Positions 26,431 through 35,720 of a stretch of 64,000 bases of DNA are shown here, in pieces (the first letter of the stretch is position 1; each line of letters starts with the position of its first letter). A model generated the notes under the pieces. The model did not search any database. It saw nothing but the letters and a program-made list of their open reading frames with translations, and had not been told where the DNA came from. Source of the DNA: Flavobacterium cupreum (GTDB lineage Bacteria > Bacteroidota > Bacteroidia > Flavobacteriales > Flavobacteriaceae); NCBI RefSeq assembly GCF_003996965.1, contig NZ_QWDM01000002.1, positions 186,001 to 250,000 of the forward strand, written 5' to 3'. The translations under genes and the position numbers were made by a program.

Positions 26431-28287
26431 TTATCCTTTTAACCATGCATTTCTAAGTTTGTCTTTTGAAGCATCAGTACCTTTAAAAGTTTCTGTTTCT
26501 TCAGATGGTAATTTTATGGTTCCTTTTATAGTCTGCGCTGCACCGGCACGTTTGATTTCCAGTGTGATCGGATCGTTTTCTTTCCAGTTTTCACTTTCCG
26601 TGATTAAATCATAGATATTGGTTAAAGAATAGGGTTTGCTATTGACAGATACAATGATGTCACCGCCTTTTAAGTTTAAATTCCTGAAAAACTCATTTTG
26701 CTCAATATCAGGACGAACTATGATTTCTTTGGTTTGTTTATCAATACTGATATAAGGTGTTTGTCCTTTTAGGAAAACAGGTCCTGCTTTTTTCTCCATT
26801 GATTTTGTTACCCCCACTTTAGCCAAATAAACATCGTAAGGAATTGGAGTGGTTCCCTGTACATAGGTTTTCAAAAATTCTCCCACTTCAGGATATGTCA
26901 GTTGTGTGATTTTAGCAAAAAGCTCATTGTCATTGAATGGTTTTTCGATACCATATTCATTAGACAATTTGTGCATTAAGTCCAGAATACCTCTTTCTCC
27001 GTTGCTTTTTTCTCTGATGATAATATCGATACACATTCCGATTAAAGCACCTTTTTGGTATACGTTTAAGTATTGGTCTTTATAAGGCTGCTCTAAAACA
27101 TTGGCACTCATTACTGTAAAGGACATCGTATCGTTCAGGCTTTTTGACTGTTGGATTTTATCTGCAATACGCGTATAGAATTCCGCTTCAGTAATTAATC
27201 CCTGATTGATTTGGAAAAGATTGGCAAAATATTCTGTCACCCCTTCGTACATCCATAAATGCTCAGACATTTTTGGCGCATTGTAATCGAAATACTGAAT
27301 TTCTTTGGAGTGAACGGTCAACGGTGTCACAATATGGAAAAACTCATGAGAAACGACGTCTTTCATAGATTCTACCAGTTTTTCTTTAGGCATAGACTCC
27401 GGTAACACAACCGTTGTAGCTGTTGGGTGCTCCAAAGCTCCGAAACCGTGTGCATCGTCTTTGGCCATGCTTGACAAATACAACAAAACAGTATATTTTT
27501 TAGTGGCGTTTACCTTTCCTAAAAAGTTTTTCTGAGCGGTCATCATTGTTTTCATTTCCGGAGTGATGCTTTCTGCCGTAAATTTTCCTGTTGGAGAATA
27601 AACCGCAATCAGGATATCCATTCCGTTTACATTAAAAGTCGTGTAATCCGGTTTAGAATACATAATTGGATTTTCGACCAAAAGAGCATAACGTGGCGTT
27701 GTAAAAACATCGCTTGTTTTACTTGCATCCTCGTCTGTCATTGAAGTCGCTCCCCAAAGTGTTTCAGGATGCGTAATAGTCACTTTGTAAGGTACATCTA
27801 GTTTGTCCTGAAAATAACCTACAAAACCGTGTGTGTTTACCATGAAGTTAACTCCTGCGTTAATGTTGGTTCCTGCAGGCGAGAAAACGTCATCATTACC
27901 AAATCCTGTTCCTTTTTCAGTGTCAAAGGTATCCCCAACCAGGTAGGTTACTTTTTGTAATGTTTTTGCATTTGAAATCGACCATGAATTATCGTCAATT
28001 CTTTTAACGGCCAATTCAGTTCCCTTGGCATCATACGCTTTAAAATCGCCTGAGTATTTACCGTAGTTATCGGTAGAGTAGGTTCCCGGTACTGTTTTTG
28101 GAATGCTGTATGTTATTTCATCTGTTTTGATTTCCGGTGCTGTAACTGTTACCAGAACTTTATCGTCTTTTACGTCAGTAAGATTAATGTTAACATCTAC
28201 AGTATTTTTTTTCGCAGCTCCGGCAGAACCGGTTTTACAACTCCACAATGTTACTGCGAGCGCTAACGTGTAAATTATTTTTTTCAT
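26431..28287 (-). CDS. M61-family metallopeptidase with C-terminal PDZ domain
   Basis: This 618-residue lipoprotein has a type II signal peptide with Cys17 (VTLWSC). The zinc-binding motif HEFFH lies at residues 314-318 and is followed by a MYEGVTEYFANL segment that supplies the third ligand. This gluzincin arrangement is that of the glycyl-aminopeptidase (M61) family. A PDZ domain occupies about residues 520-595 (LNLKGGDIIVSVNSKPYSL). It probably trims peptides at the cell envelope. The length is normal for the family. It is a single-gene unit ending in a strong terminator. Confidence 0.9.
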   Translation of the reverse strand: MKKIIYTLALAVTLWSCKTGSAGAAKKNTVDVNINLTDVKDDKVLVTVTAPEIKTDEITYSIPKTVPGTYSTDNYGKYSGDFKAYDAKGTELAVKRIDDNSWSISNAKTLQKVTYLVGDTFDTEKGTGFGNDDVFSPAGTNINAGVNFMVNTHGFVGYFQDKLDVPYKVTITHPETLWGATSMTDEDASKTSDVFTTPRYALLVENPIMYSKPDYTTFNVNGMDILIAVYSPTGKFTAESITPEMKTMMTAQKNFLGKVNATKKYTVLLYLSSMAKDDAHGFGALEHPTATTVVLPESMPKEKLVESMKDVVSHEFFHIVTPLTVHSKEIQYFDYNAPKMSEHLWMYEGVTEYFANLFQINQGLITEAEFYTRIADKIQQSKSLNDTMSFTVMSANVLEQPYKDQYLNVYQKGALIGMCIDIIIREKSNGERGILDLMHKLSNEYGIEKPFNDNELFAKITQLTYPEVGEFLKTYVQGTTPIPYDVYLAKVGVTKSMEKKAGPVFLKGQTPYISIDKQTKEIIVRPDIEQNEFFRNLNLKGGDIIVSVNSKPYSLTNIYDLITESENWKENDPITLEIKRAGAAQTIKGTIKLPSEETETFKGTDASKDKLRNAWLKG

Positions 28288-28375
28288 TTGCTTGAGTTTA
28301 GTTATTCGTGTTTGACTTACAAAACGTAAAATTGTTACAGAATTGTTATAAAACTTATAAAAATAAAAAAAAAAC

Positions 28376-28400
28376 TCCTGAATTCCAGGAGCTTTTTTTA
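28376..28400 (-). terminator. Terminator after the DUF2805 gene
   Basis: A ctcctg/caggag stem flanked by A and T runs. The T run on the minus strand starts just beyond the stop codon. Confidence 0.65.
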
Positions 28401-28679
28401 GTCTAGTTTATTCTTTATATAATATTTTCCATCCAAATCTTCATCAAAATCATCAATTTTAACGGGTTTCGGTTTCGGTTTATTTGCTAAGGCCTTCTTT
28501 TTCCACATCTCGAATTTTTCAAGAGGCATCTTCTTCTTCAGGATTTCCAGTACTTCTTTTTCTGCCAATCCAAATTCTTTTTTTATAATTTCAAATGGAT
28601 TCTTTTCTTCCAAGGCTAACGAAACAAGTTTTTCCGTTTGTTCCCAATTCAATTCTTTGCGGTTACTCTTTTTCATCAC
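28398..28679 (-). CDS. DUF2805 / TIGR03643 family protein
   Basis: This 93-residue basic protein is very Lys-rich. The N-terminal helical region LNWEQTEKLVSLALEEKNPFE and the following KEFGLAEKEVLEILKKKMP give a helix-turn-helix-like pattern matching the small conserved family DUF2805. The C-terminus is an alternating KPKPKPVKIDDFDEDL tail. The function of the family is unknown. The gene overlaps its own terminator hairpin by a few bases. Confidence 0.75.
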   Translation of the reverse strand: MMKKSNRKELNWEQTEKLVSLALEEKNPFEIIKKEFGLAEKEVLEILKKKMPLEKFEMWKKKALANKPKPKPVKIDDFDEDLDGKYYIKNKLD

Positions 28680-28795
28680 GTGAAAATTAATTCAAAAATA
28701 GGGTTAATGATTAGTAGATTGATTTTCAATTTATATATCAATATTAATAAAAAAAATAATTAGTTGGTTCGATCAATGCTGTTTTTTTTATGATT

Positions 28796-29623
28796 TTAAC
28801 TGTTTTTTGCAGATCTTGATTTTTGAAAGGGAATATGAAGTAATTTTTTTAATTTGTTATTTTCCTCCGGCAGCATATGAGTGTCTACGCCATAGATTAA
28901 ATCTTCTTTCGGTAAGGTTGTAAAAGTTCCGAAAAGGCGGTCCCAAATCGAAAAGATATTGCCATAATTACTGTCTGTATAAGGCAGGACATAATGATGG
29001 TGTACCTTATGCATATTGGGGGAAACGATAAAATAGCTCAAAACTTTATCCAGCCTGACAGGCATCGAAATATTGGCGTGATTGAACTGCGAGGCCACGA
29101 CTGAAAGGGACTGGTACAAAAACACCATCCACATCGGACTTCCGACTAGTAGGACTCCAAAAGCAGTAAATAAAAAACGGATCACACTTTCGCCCGGATG
29201 ATGCCTGTTGGCCGTTGTGGTATCGATCCAGGTATCGGTATGGTGAATAAGATGAAAACGCCATAGCACCTTCACTTTATGTTGGGTAAGATGTGCTAAA
29301 TAGGCGCCAATTAGATCTAAGAGCAACAATCCGGTAATCGTATACAGCCAGATTGGGATTTCGGGCAGCCAGTTTAAAATTCCAAAATGATTTTGAGTGG
29401 TCCATGCGGCTGTTCTGATTAAAATAAAGGCCAGTATGAAATTGACAATAATGGTCGTAAAGGTGAAAAAGAAATTGATACCCGCATGATTCCACTTTTT
29501 GTATTGCATCTGAAACAGCGGAAAGGTATTTTCAATTAACCAAAAAATAGTGATGCCTCCCACCAGAATTAAACTTCTGTGTGAGGAAGGAATCGTACTA
29601 AAGTATGCAATTATTTCATTCAT
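28796..29623 (-). CDS. Sterol desaturase / fatty acid hydroxylase family protein
   Basis: This 275-residue integral membrane protein has about four hydrophobic spans. The di-iron histidine motifs of the superfamily are in order: HLTQH, then HLIHHTD, then NMHKVHHHY near the C-terminus. Family members hydroxylate or desaturate lipids at the membrane using oxygen. Bacteroidota homologs may act on fatty acids, carotenoids or sphingolipid-like molecules; the substrate here is undetermined. It is transcribed alone. Confidence 0.85.
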   Translation of the reverse strand: MNEIIAYFSTIPSSHRSLILVGGITIFWLIENTFPLFQMQYKKWNHAGINFFFTFTTIIVNFILAFILIRTAAWTTQNHFGILNWLPEIPIWLYTITGLLLLDLIGAYLAHLTQHKVKVLWRFHLIHHTDTWIDTTTANRHHPGESVIRFLFTAFGVLLVGSPMWMVFLYQSLSVVASQFNHANISMPVRLDKVLSYFIVSPNMHKVHHHYVLPYTDSNYGNIFSIWDRLFGTFTTLPKEDLIYGVDTHMLPEENNKLKKLLHIPFQKSRSAKNS

Positions 29624-29734
29624 AACAGTGGAGAGTATAATGTCAAATTTAAGTAATTTAATGAAATAATAATATAGATTTTAATAGATATATGTTTGTT
29701 TAATAGATCCTTAGCTTTGTTGTGTTTAAAAAAA

Positions 29735-29772
29735 AAAGAGAAAAGTAAAAATGGGACTTTACTTTTCTCTTT
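29735..29772 (-). terminator. Terminator of the glsB-like gene
   Basis: A perfect 15-bp stem (aaagagaaaagtaaa and its inverse) with an 8-nt loop, about 40 bp beyond the stop codon on the minus strand. Confidence 0.85.
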
Positions 29773-29811
29773 ATACTGCATCATATCATCGTAATTATGA
29801 TTTATTAATAT

Positions 29812-30051
29812 TTACCTTTTGATCAGGCTGATAATAAACAACAAAACCCATGCACCTCCGGCGGCTATAATAATCTGCGAAAGCAATCCGCCTCCGCCAA
29901 TACCGAGTCTGGCAGCCAGCCATCCTCCGAAGATTCCGCCAATAATACCCACAACAATGTTACCCAGAAGGCCAAACCCTGCGCCTTTCCATAATTGACC
30001 GGCTAACCAGCCTGAAATTGCTCCGATAAGTAAGAAATATAAAAACTCCAT
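29812..30051 (-). CDS. GlsB/YeaQ/YmgE-family membrane protein
   Basis: This 79-residue, Gly-rich, very hydrophobic protein has three membrane segments. It shows the family pattern IGAISGWLAGQLWKGAGFGL, GGIFGGWLAARLGI and an IIAAGGAWVLLFIISLI end. Such transglycosylase-associated small proteins are stress-induced in several bacteria; their biochemical role is uncertain. Two decayed partial copies of its 5' half lie in the repeats immediately upstream (30064-30337). Confidence 0.85.
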   Translation of the reverse strand: MEFLYFLLIGAISGWLAGQLWKGAGFGLLGNIVVGIIGGIFGGWLAARLGIGGGGLLSQIIIAAGGAWVLLFIISLIKR

Positions 30052-30063
30052 AATTTATGTTTT

Positions 30064-30342
30064 AAGGGTTATGTAATAGTTGATTTGATTATTTGTGCTT
30101 TTCGGAATGATACCGACAGCGATATTACCAGGAAGGCCCGAAACCGCCGCCTGAGATTGCTTCTATAAGTAAGAAATAAAACTCCATAGTTTACTGTTTT
30201 AAGGGTTATGTAATAGTTGATTTGATTATTTGTGCTTTTCGGAATGATACCAAAGGCGATATTACCAGGAAGGCCCGAAACCGCCGCCTGAGATTGCTTC
30301 TATAAGTAAGAAATAAAACTCCATAGTTTACTGTTTTAAGGG
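30064..30342. repeat. Two 137-bp tandem units made of glsB and aqpZ remnants
   Basis: The string aagggttatgtaatagttga begins at 30064, 30201 and 30338, giving an exact 137-bp period. On the minus strand each unit carries a shortened glsB start (MEFYFLLIEAISG, then a deletion and GGFGPSW and a stop) and a frame-broken aqpZ end (HSEKHK and a stop). The third copy runs into the intact aqpZ stop. Units 1 and 2 differ at only a few bases (gacagc versus aaaggc). Confidence 0.85.
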
Positions 30343-31077
30343 TTATGTAATAGTTGATTTGTTTATTTGTGCTTCTTCAGAATGCTTTTGTAACAGGTTT
30401 TTATAGATAAAACCACCCAGGAGGGCACCTGAAACAGGAGCGGCCCAAAACAGCCAAACCTGAGATAAGGGGCCGCCGCCCACAAAAAGCGCCTGAGAAA
30501 GCGATCTGGCAGGATTTACGGAAGTGTTGGTAATCGGAATACTAATCAAGTGAATAACAGTTAAGGTAAGACCGATGACAATTCCGCAAAAATTACTGTT
30601 GGCAAATTTGTCTGTCGCCCCCATGATTATAAGGATAAAAAATAAAGTCAGTACAAATTCGGCTATAAAAGCAGCTTGTAAAGAATATCCATCAGGAGAA
30701 AATGCGCCAAATCCGTTTGAGGCAAAAGCCCCCGCTTTGGTACTGTCAATGGCAAAGCCGGCTTTTCCGGATGCTATGGTATAAAGTGTTCCTGCTGCGG
30801 CTATGGCTCCCACACATTGTGCTATGATATAGGGAATAAGATCTTTGGCAGGGAATTTACCTCCGGCCCAAAGGCCTAAGGAAACGGCAGGATTAAGATG
30901 CCCTCCGGAGATATGTCCGACTGCATACGCCATTGCCAGTACGGTCAGTCCAAATGCGAGTGCGACACCTGCAAATCCAATCCCCAATTCTGGAAATCCG
31001 GCAGCAAAAATGGCGCTTCCGCAGCCTCCAAAAACCAGCCAGTACGTTCCGAAGAACTCGGCAAATAATTTTTTCAT
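30343..31077 (-). CDS. aqpZ: Aquaporin Z-like MIP channel
   Basis: This 244-residue protein has six membrane spans and the two half-helix NPA motifs, in [12 protein letters not shown] and [10 protein letters not shown]. Length and sequence around the motifs match water-selective AqpZ rather than glycerol facilitators. It sits in the inner membrane and passes water. The stop codon lies within the repeated sequence shared with the upstream decayed units. A DoxX-like gene precedes it on the same strand with a 30-bp gap, so the two are probably cotranscribed. Confidence 0.9.
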   Translation of the reverse strand: MKKLFAEFFGTYWLVFGGCGSAIFAAGFPELGIGFAGVALAFGLTVLAMAYAVGHISGGHLNPAVSLGLWAGGKFPAKDLIPYIIAQCVGAIAAAGTLYTIASGKAGFAIDSTKAGAFASNGFGAFSPDGYSLQAAFIAEFVLTLFFILIIMGATDKFANSNFCGIVIGLTLTVIHLISIPITNTSVNPARSLSQALFVGGGPLSQVWLFWAAPVSGALLGGFIYKNLLQKHSEEAQINKSTIT

Positions 31078-31107
31078 GATAAAATAATTTTAATTAATAG
31101 TTGATTG

Positions 31108-31464
31108 TTAAAGGGTGTATTGGTATGCCCATAAAATCAATACAATCTGTAAGGGCAAACGTATTAATAAAATAAATTTCACGATAGAATAACTTCCTTT
31201 TTTCTTTTGAAACATATACAGATTAGCAGGAAAAACAGCCACTAGCAGGGCTATGATTCCCCAGGCTGCATAAGGCGTAGCAACAGGAAGCGTGAGCAGT
31301 ATGCCCAGAATAATTTCGGCAGCTCCGCTTAAAAGATTTAATAACTTGGGATTTGGAAAAAAGGGGGGAATGATCCTGATGTACATTCCCGGATTTTTAA
31401 AATGATTGATTCCGGCAATTATATAAAGAAAAGCCATTACGTACAAATGCCAGGGTAGATTCAT
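31108..31464 (-). CDS. DoxX-family membrane protein
   Basis: This 118-residue protein has four hydrophobic segments and the DoxX-like opening MAFLYIIAGINHFKNPGMY. The segment LLSGAAEIILGILLTLPVATPYAAWGIIALL is typical of the family. Members are poorly characterised; some support quinone or thiosulfate redox reactions. It is probably the first gene of a two-gene unit with aqpZ. A CGAATT-type repeat fragment lies just upstream of its start. Confidence 0.75.
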   Translation of the reverse strand: MNLPWHLYVMAFLYIIAGINHFKNPGMYIRIIPPFFPNPKLLNLLSGAAEIILGILLTLPVATPYAAWGIIALLVAVFPANLYMFQKKKGSYSIVKFILLIRLPLQIVLILWAYQYTL

Positions 31465-31551
31465 GGTAAATATTGTTTTACCACGAATTTATAAAAAAAT
31501 TAACAAATATTATATTATTAAGTTCATCTTTTTAGAACTATACAATATAAG

Positions 31552-32448
31552 TTACTTTTTACGCTTAAAATTTACGTTCATTATAATGATTGCCAGAATG
31601 ATCAGCAGAATACCGACCCATTGAAGGAAAATTACTTTTTCATCCAATAAAACATACGCCATCATTACCGAAACAGGAAGTTCCAGTGCTGAAACAATGC
31701 TTCCCAAACCAATTCCTGTGAGCGGAAAACCAATATTCATCAGCATCGGTGGTATGATAGTTCCGAAAAGGGATAATACAATTCCCCATTTCAGGAAAAT
31801 AGCCAGATTGAAAGGAGTCACCTGAGTGAAAAAAGCAAAAGTAAATACAATCACTGCCCCGCCCAAAAGCATGTACAGGCTGCGTTGTGCCGATGAAATT
31901 TCGGTGGCTACACGATTGGCGGTAAACATGGTAGTAGTAAAAGAAGCCGCCGCCATAATGCCCCATACAAGGCCTCTCCAGTCCAGGGCGATATCGTTAT
32001 GAATAATGTTGGTAGCCAGAACAGTTCCAATCAGTACAATACATACCGCGAAAACCTTTTGTTTCGACGGTAATTTTTTTTCTAAAATCATTTCCAGTAA
32101 AACACCCATCCAGACGGTCTGCATCAATAATACAATACCAATGGAAACGGGAATGAATTTTACAGCTAGATAATAGAATAAACTCGTCATTCCCAATGAA
32201 GTACCGGCCAGCATCAGGCTGAAAATATTTTTGGGTGTAGCCTTTACTACGTTGTCTTTGTGTTTTATTTTCTGAAAGGTATTGATCAGCAAAATACCAA
32301 TAATTCCAAGTATAAATTGAGAGGTTGTTACTTCGGCAGTTGTATATCCTTCTGAATACGCCATTTTTACAAAAGTGGCTAACATTCCGTAAGTTGTAGC
32401 TCCTAAAGCAACAAAAAATACTCCTTTTAATACATTATTTTGTGACAT
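31552..32448 (-). CDS. EamA-family (drug/metabolite) transporter
   Basis: This 298-residue protein has ten membrane spans arranged as two EamA repeats (about residues 5-140 and 150-292). Each repeat has glycine-rich helices, for example VALGATTYGMLATFVKMAY at the start. EamA exporters move amino acids, sugars or small metabolites; the substrate cannot be read. A minus-strand -7 element lies upstream and the gene appears monocistronic. Confidence 0.85.
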   Translation of the reverse strand: MSQNNVLKGVFFVALGATTYGMLATFVKMAYSEGYTTAEVTTSQFILGIIGILLINTFQKIKHKDNVVKATPKNIFSLMLAGTSLGMTSLFYYLAVKFIPVSIGIVLLMQTVWMGVLLEMILEKKLPSKQKVFAVCIVLIGTVLATNIIHNDIALDWRGLVWGIMAAASFTTTMFTANRVATEISSAQRSLYMLLGGAVIVFTFAFFTQVTPFNLAIFLKWGIVLSLFGTIIPPMLMNIGFPLTGIGLGSIVSALELPVSVMMAYVLLDEKVIFLQWVGILLIILAIIIMNVNFKRKK

Positions 32449-32736
32449 CCTAACTCTTTTGTTTTAAAAATTCAAGCCGGCAAAGGTAAGGTATTTTGTT
32501 TAGGATTTGGTATAAAATCTGTAAAAACCTTGTAGTAGTGATAATGTGAAGGTGTGATTTGAGGTTTAAATTATTGATTTGGCAGAAAATGGCTGTTTTT
32601 TTTGACCGCAAGGAACGCAAGTAAATTAATAATGATTATTGGCAAATGGGGAGAAGTTCGCAAAGCTTTGTGGTTGTGAGGATGGAGTTTCCTTTGTGAT
32701 TAAAATATAAAACAAAACGACAGCCACAGCAATAAA
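32449..32736. other. Intergenic region, promoter and repeat fragment only
   Basis: No ORF is seen. It holds the -7 element at 32481-32488 and, near 32604-32670, a degenerate CCGCAAGG-family repeat (gaccgcaaggaacgc, then gaagttcgcaaagctttg). Confidence 0.5.
32481..32488 (-). promoter_or_regulatory. -7 element of the EamA transporter gene
   Basis: An exact TACCTTTG on the minus strand, 32 bp upstream of the start codon. Confidence 0.5.
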
Positions 32737-32766
32737 AAACCATCAAAAAATAAATTCTGATGGTTT
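32737..32766 (-). terminator. Terminator of the nrnA-gldI-isomerase operon
   Basis: An aaaccatca/tgatggttt stem with a T-rich tail on the minus strand, 30 bp beyond the last gene. Confidence 0.75.
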
Positions 32767-32795
32767 AGTTTATACTGAAAAGCAATCCGAAGAAA

Positions 32796-33938
32796 TTACT
32801 TTACAGGCTGAGCGTTATACGTTTCGATTTCGAAAACCAAAGTAGCGTTTGGCGGAATTACACCTCCTGCACCTTTTTCTCCGTACGCTAAAGGTGCGGG
32901 AAGAAAGAATATGGCTTTTTCGCCATCGGTCATCATGTCAAGGGCTTCAATGAAACCAGGAATCATTCCGTCTTTTTTACCTACTACAAAAGGAAAAGCC
33001 TGATATCCTTTTTGGGCATCTCTGTTGGCATCGTATTTACCATACGCTTTTGCTACATTGGCAATGCTGCTGTCAAAAAGATTTCCATCTTCGAAATAAC
33101 CGGCATAGTGAAAGTAAATGTTAGATCCTTCCGGTAATTTTACACCGGATCCTTTTTGTGTAATTGTGTATTTTAAGCCTGAAGCCGTTGTAGTGGCAGT
33201 GGCTTTAGTAGCGGCAAAATAAGCGGCTTTCTCTGTTACTACTTTTTGGTTTTCCGCTTTTTTAGCTTCTCCTTTTTTGGCATCATCAATGATTACTTTT
33301 ACAGCATCAAATTTCTTTGCTGCCGCACCTTTGCGGGTGATCGTAATTTTTGTCATGATATCATCCTGAACTATTTTATTTACCACGTCCATTCCTGAAA
33401 CAACATGGCCAAAAATAGTATGTTTTCCGTTTAACCACGGTGTATCTTTATGTGTGATGAAAAACTGACTTCCGTTTGTAGCCGGACCTGAATTGGCCAT
33501 GGCCAGAACACCGCCTTTTTCGAATTTTAATTCCGGTACGAATTCATCTTTAAAAGAATAACCCGGACCTCCTGAACCGTTTCCGTCAGGATCACCACCC
33601 TGTATCATAAAGTCATTGATCACTCTGTGAAATTTCAGTCCGTCATAAAATGGTTTTCCTTTCAGTTTCTCCACTTTTACATTCGGATTTTTACCTTCTG
33701 CCAAAGAGATAAAGTTAGCCACCGTTACAGGAGCTTTTACATATTCCAATGATAAAACGATATCGCCTTTAGTCGTAGAAATGGTTGCAAAAATCCCTTC
33801 TGCCGGATTTACAGTTTTAGTAACTGCTTTGGCTGTTGTTGTTTTTCCGGCCGTTTTTTTTGCAGTGGTTTTCTTTGTCGTTTGTGCCTGAATATTTACT
33901 ACTGCAAGGCAGAATAAGAATAGAAATTTAAATTTCAT
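32796..33938 (-). CDS. Cyclophilin-FKBP fusion peptidyl-prolyl isomerase, copy 2
   Basis: This 380-residue exported protein has a signal peptide ending near NIQAQ and a Lys/Thr/Ala-rich linker. A cyclophilin domain occupies about residues 45-215 (FHRVINDFMIQGGDP, then NGSQFFITHKDTPWLNGKHTIFG), and an FKBP domain lies at about 250-378 (IYFHYAGYFEDGNLFDSS, ending GGVIPPNATLVFEI). Both are prolyl isomerase folds, so it probably assists folding of exported proteins in the periplasm. It is the last gene of the operon and a paralog of the next gene upstream, which instead carries a lipid anchor. Confidence 0.88.
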   Translation of the reverse strand: MKFKFLFLFCLAVVNIQAQTTKKTTAKKTAGKTTTAKAVTKTVNPAEGIFATISTTKGDIVLSLEYVKAPVTVANFISLAEGKNPNVKVEKLKGKPFYDGLKFHRVINDFMIQGGDPDGNGSGGPGYSFKDEFVPELKFEKGGVLAMANSGPATNGSQFFITHKDTPWLNGKHTIFGHVVSGMDVVNKIVQDDIMTKITITRKGAAAKKFDAVKVIIDDAKKGEAKKAENQKVVTEKAAYFAATKATATTTASGLKYTITQKGSGVKLPEGSNIYFHYAGYFEDGNLFDSSIANVAKAYGKYDANRDAQKGYQAFPFVVGKKDGMIPGFIEALDMMTDGEKAIFFLPAPLAYGEKGAGGVIPPNATLVFEIETYNAQPVK

Positions 33939-33965
33939 TGCGTTTCGAATTTAAGTCTATATTAA

Positions 33966-35042
33966 TTATTGTGGTTTCTCTAATAATTGGATTTCGAAAA
34001 TGATATTCGCGTTTGGCGGAATAACTCCTCCGGCACCTGTTTGTCCATATGCTAAATGCGATGGAATGAAAAGAACCGCTTTGTCACCAAAAGAAAGTTT
34101 TTCGATTCCTTCAATAAATCCCGGGATCATACCGTCTTTGCGACCTGCCTGAAAAGGAAGTGGCTGGTAGGCTTTAGCCTCAGCTCTTGCCTGGTCGAAT
34201 TTCCCGTAGGTTTTAGCAACATCTTCAATACTCGTATCAAATAAAGTTCCGTCTTCCAGGAATCCTGCATAATGAATGTATATTTGAGTTCCCGTTGCCG
34301 GTTTTTTGCCTGCACCTTTTTCAGTAATAACATATTCTAAACCAGTACTTGTTTTGGTCGCTTTTGGTTTTAAGGAAGCGTAGTAAGCTACTTTATCTTT
34401 TTGAACTCCTGCAAATTTTCCTTTTTCTTTTGCGATTTCAGAAAAATAGTCGTGAAATACTTTTACAGCATCAAACTTTTTAGCGGCTTCACCATTTCTG
34501 ATAATCGTTACTGCGACAATGTTATCACCTTGTACCACTTTATTGACCACTTCCATTCCTTTATCAACTACATGACCGAAAATAGTATGTTTGCCGTCTA
34601 ACCAGGGTGTTTCAACATGAGTAATGAAAAACTGGCTGCTGTTTGTTCCGGGACCGTTATTGGCCATCGCTAATACACCGCCTTTATCAAATCTTAAATC
34701 ACTGATTTCATCTTTAAATTTATATCCGGTGTCACCAGAACCTGTTCCTAACGGATCACCGCTCTGAATCATAAAATCTTCAATAACTCTGTGGAATTTT
34801 AGTCCGTTGTAGAAAGGCTTGTTTTTAAGATCTTCCTTCGTTACAAATTCATTTTTACCTTCAGCCAGTGTTACAAAATTGGCCACGGTAACAGGTGCTT
34901 TTTTATAATCCAGTTCTACAATAATACTTCCTTTGTTTGTTTCAATTTCAGCGTACAAACCATCCGGAAGGTCACTGTGTTTGTCTTTACAGGAATAAAA
35001 CGAGGTAGCGGCTAATAGTAATATTAAAATACTCTTTTTCAT
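33966..35042 (-). CDS. Cyclophilin-FKBP fusion peptidyl-prolyl isomerase, copy 1 (lipoprotein)
   Basis: This 358-residue protein has a lipoprotein signal with Cys18 (ATSFYSC). It has the same two-domain order as its neighbour: a cyclophilin domain (FHRVIEDFMIQSGDP, NSSQFFITHVETPWLDGKHTIFG) and an FKBP domain (GFLEDGTLFDTS, GGVIPPNANIIFEI). It is preceded by gldI with a 15-bp gap and followed by the soluble paralog with a 27-bp gap. The tandem pair arose by duplication. The likely role is folding of outer-membrane or secreted proteins. Confidence 0.9.
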   Translation of the reverse strand: MKKSILILLLAATSFYSCKDKHSDLPDGLYAEIETNKGSIIVELDYKKAPVTVANFVTLAEGKNEFVTKEDLKNKPFYNGLKFHRVIEDFMIQSGDPLGTGSGDTGYKFKDEISDLRFDKGGVLAMANNGPGTNSSQFFITHVETPWLDGKHTIFGHVVDKGMEVVNKVVQGDNIVAVTIIRNGEAAKKFDAVKVFHDYFSEIAKEKGKFAGVQKDKVAYYASLKPKATKTSTGLEYVITEKGAGKKPATGTQIYIHYAGFLEDGTLFDTSIEDVAKTYGKFDQARAEAKAYQPLPFQAGRKDGMIPGFIEGIEKLSFGDKAVLFIPSHLAYGQTGAGGVIPPNANIIFEIQLLEKPQ

Positions 35043-35057
35043 TTTTTAAATGTTGTT

Positions 35058-35714
35058 TTATGGGTTTACAGTGTCTTTTTTAGTTTGAACTTCCGGCTTT
35101 GCAGCTGCAGGTTTTGTAGCTGCCGGTTTTGGCGTTTGTGTTCCCGGAACGGTTGTCGCAGGTGCTTCTTCAGGAACAAAATTACGAAGGGTAACTGTGC
35201 AAATCAGGGATTGATTGGTTCCGATTTTTTTGTTGTCTCCGTGATAGCCATACGCCATGTGGGATGGAAATAAAAAGTTGACAGTTTCGTTTTTGTGCAT
35301 CAGTTTAATGCCGTCACGTAATCCCATCATGATTTCCTGTTTGTCAACATAATAGGTTTGCGGGCCCAATTCTGATTCGGCATAAATCACTTTGCCTTTT
35401 ATATCTTTTACTTCTAAATTATAGTAAGCGATATCTCCTCTTTTTGGTTTTAAAGTATCAGCGGTATTTTGTTCTTCATAAGAATACCAGTATCCTTTTC
35501 GGGAAGCAAAATACTTTACTTTTGGATTGCTTTTGATGATGTTTTTAATCACATCTTCTTCACTGGCCACTAATTTTTTATTCCGGTCGGCCGATTTTTT
35601 CATGAAACTGCCCGAAGCTCTTGAAATAGGTCTTCTGGCTTCTTCATGCTGTTTGCAGCCAACACATAAAACGGCAAAAAGCAACGCAGAAATGCTTAGT
35701 TTTAAGTAGTTCAT
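35058..35714 (-). CDS. gldI: Gliding motility-associated peptidyl-prolyl isomerase lipoprotein GldI
   Basis: This 218-residue lipoprotein has its acylated Cys at residue 20 (LCVGC). A single FKBP-type domain occupies about residues 90-185 (MMGLRDGIKLMHKNETVNFL, then SHMAYGYHGD). It ends in a Pro/Ala/Lys-rich tail (TPKPAATKPAAAKPE). In Flavobacterium johnsoniae GldI is required for gliding, probably by folding other motility or type IX secretion proteins. Its position in an operon with two more isomerases fits a folding role. The identity rests on domain type, lipidation and context. Confidence 0.85.
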   Translation of the reverse strand: MNYLKLSISALLFAVLCVGCKQHEEARRPISRASGSFMKKSADRNKKLVASEEDVIKNIIKSNPKVKYFASRKGYWYSYEEQNTADTLKPKRGDIAYYNLEVKDIKGKVIYAESELGPQTYYVDKQEIMMGLRDGIKLMHKNETVNFLFPSHMAYGYHGDNKKIGTNQSLICTVTLRNFVPEEAPATTVPGTQTPKPAATKPAAAKPEVQTKKDTVNP

Positions 35715-35720
35715 AGTAGG

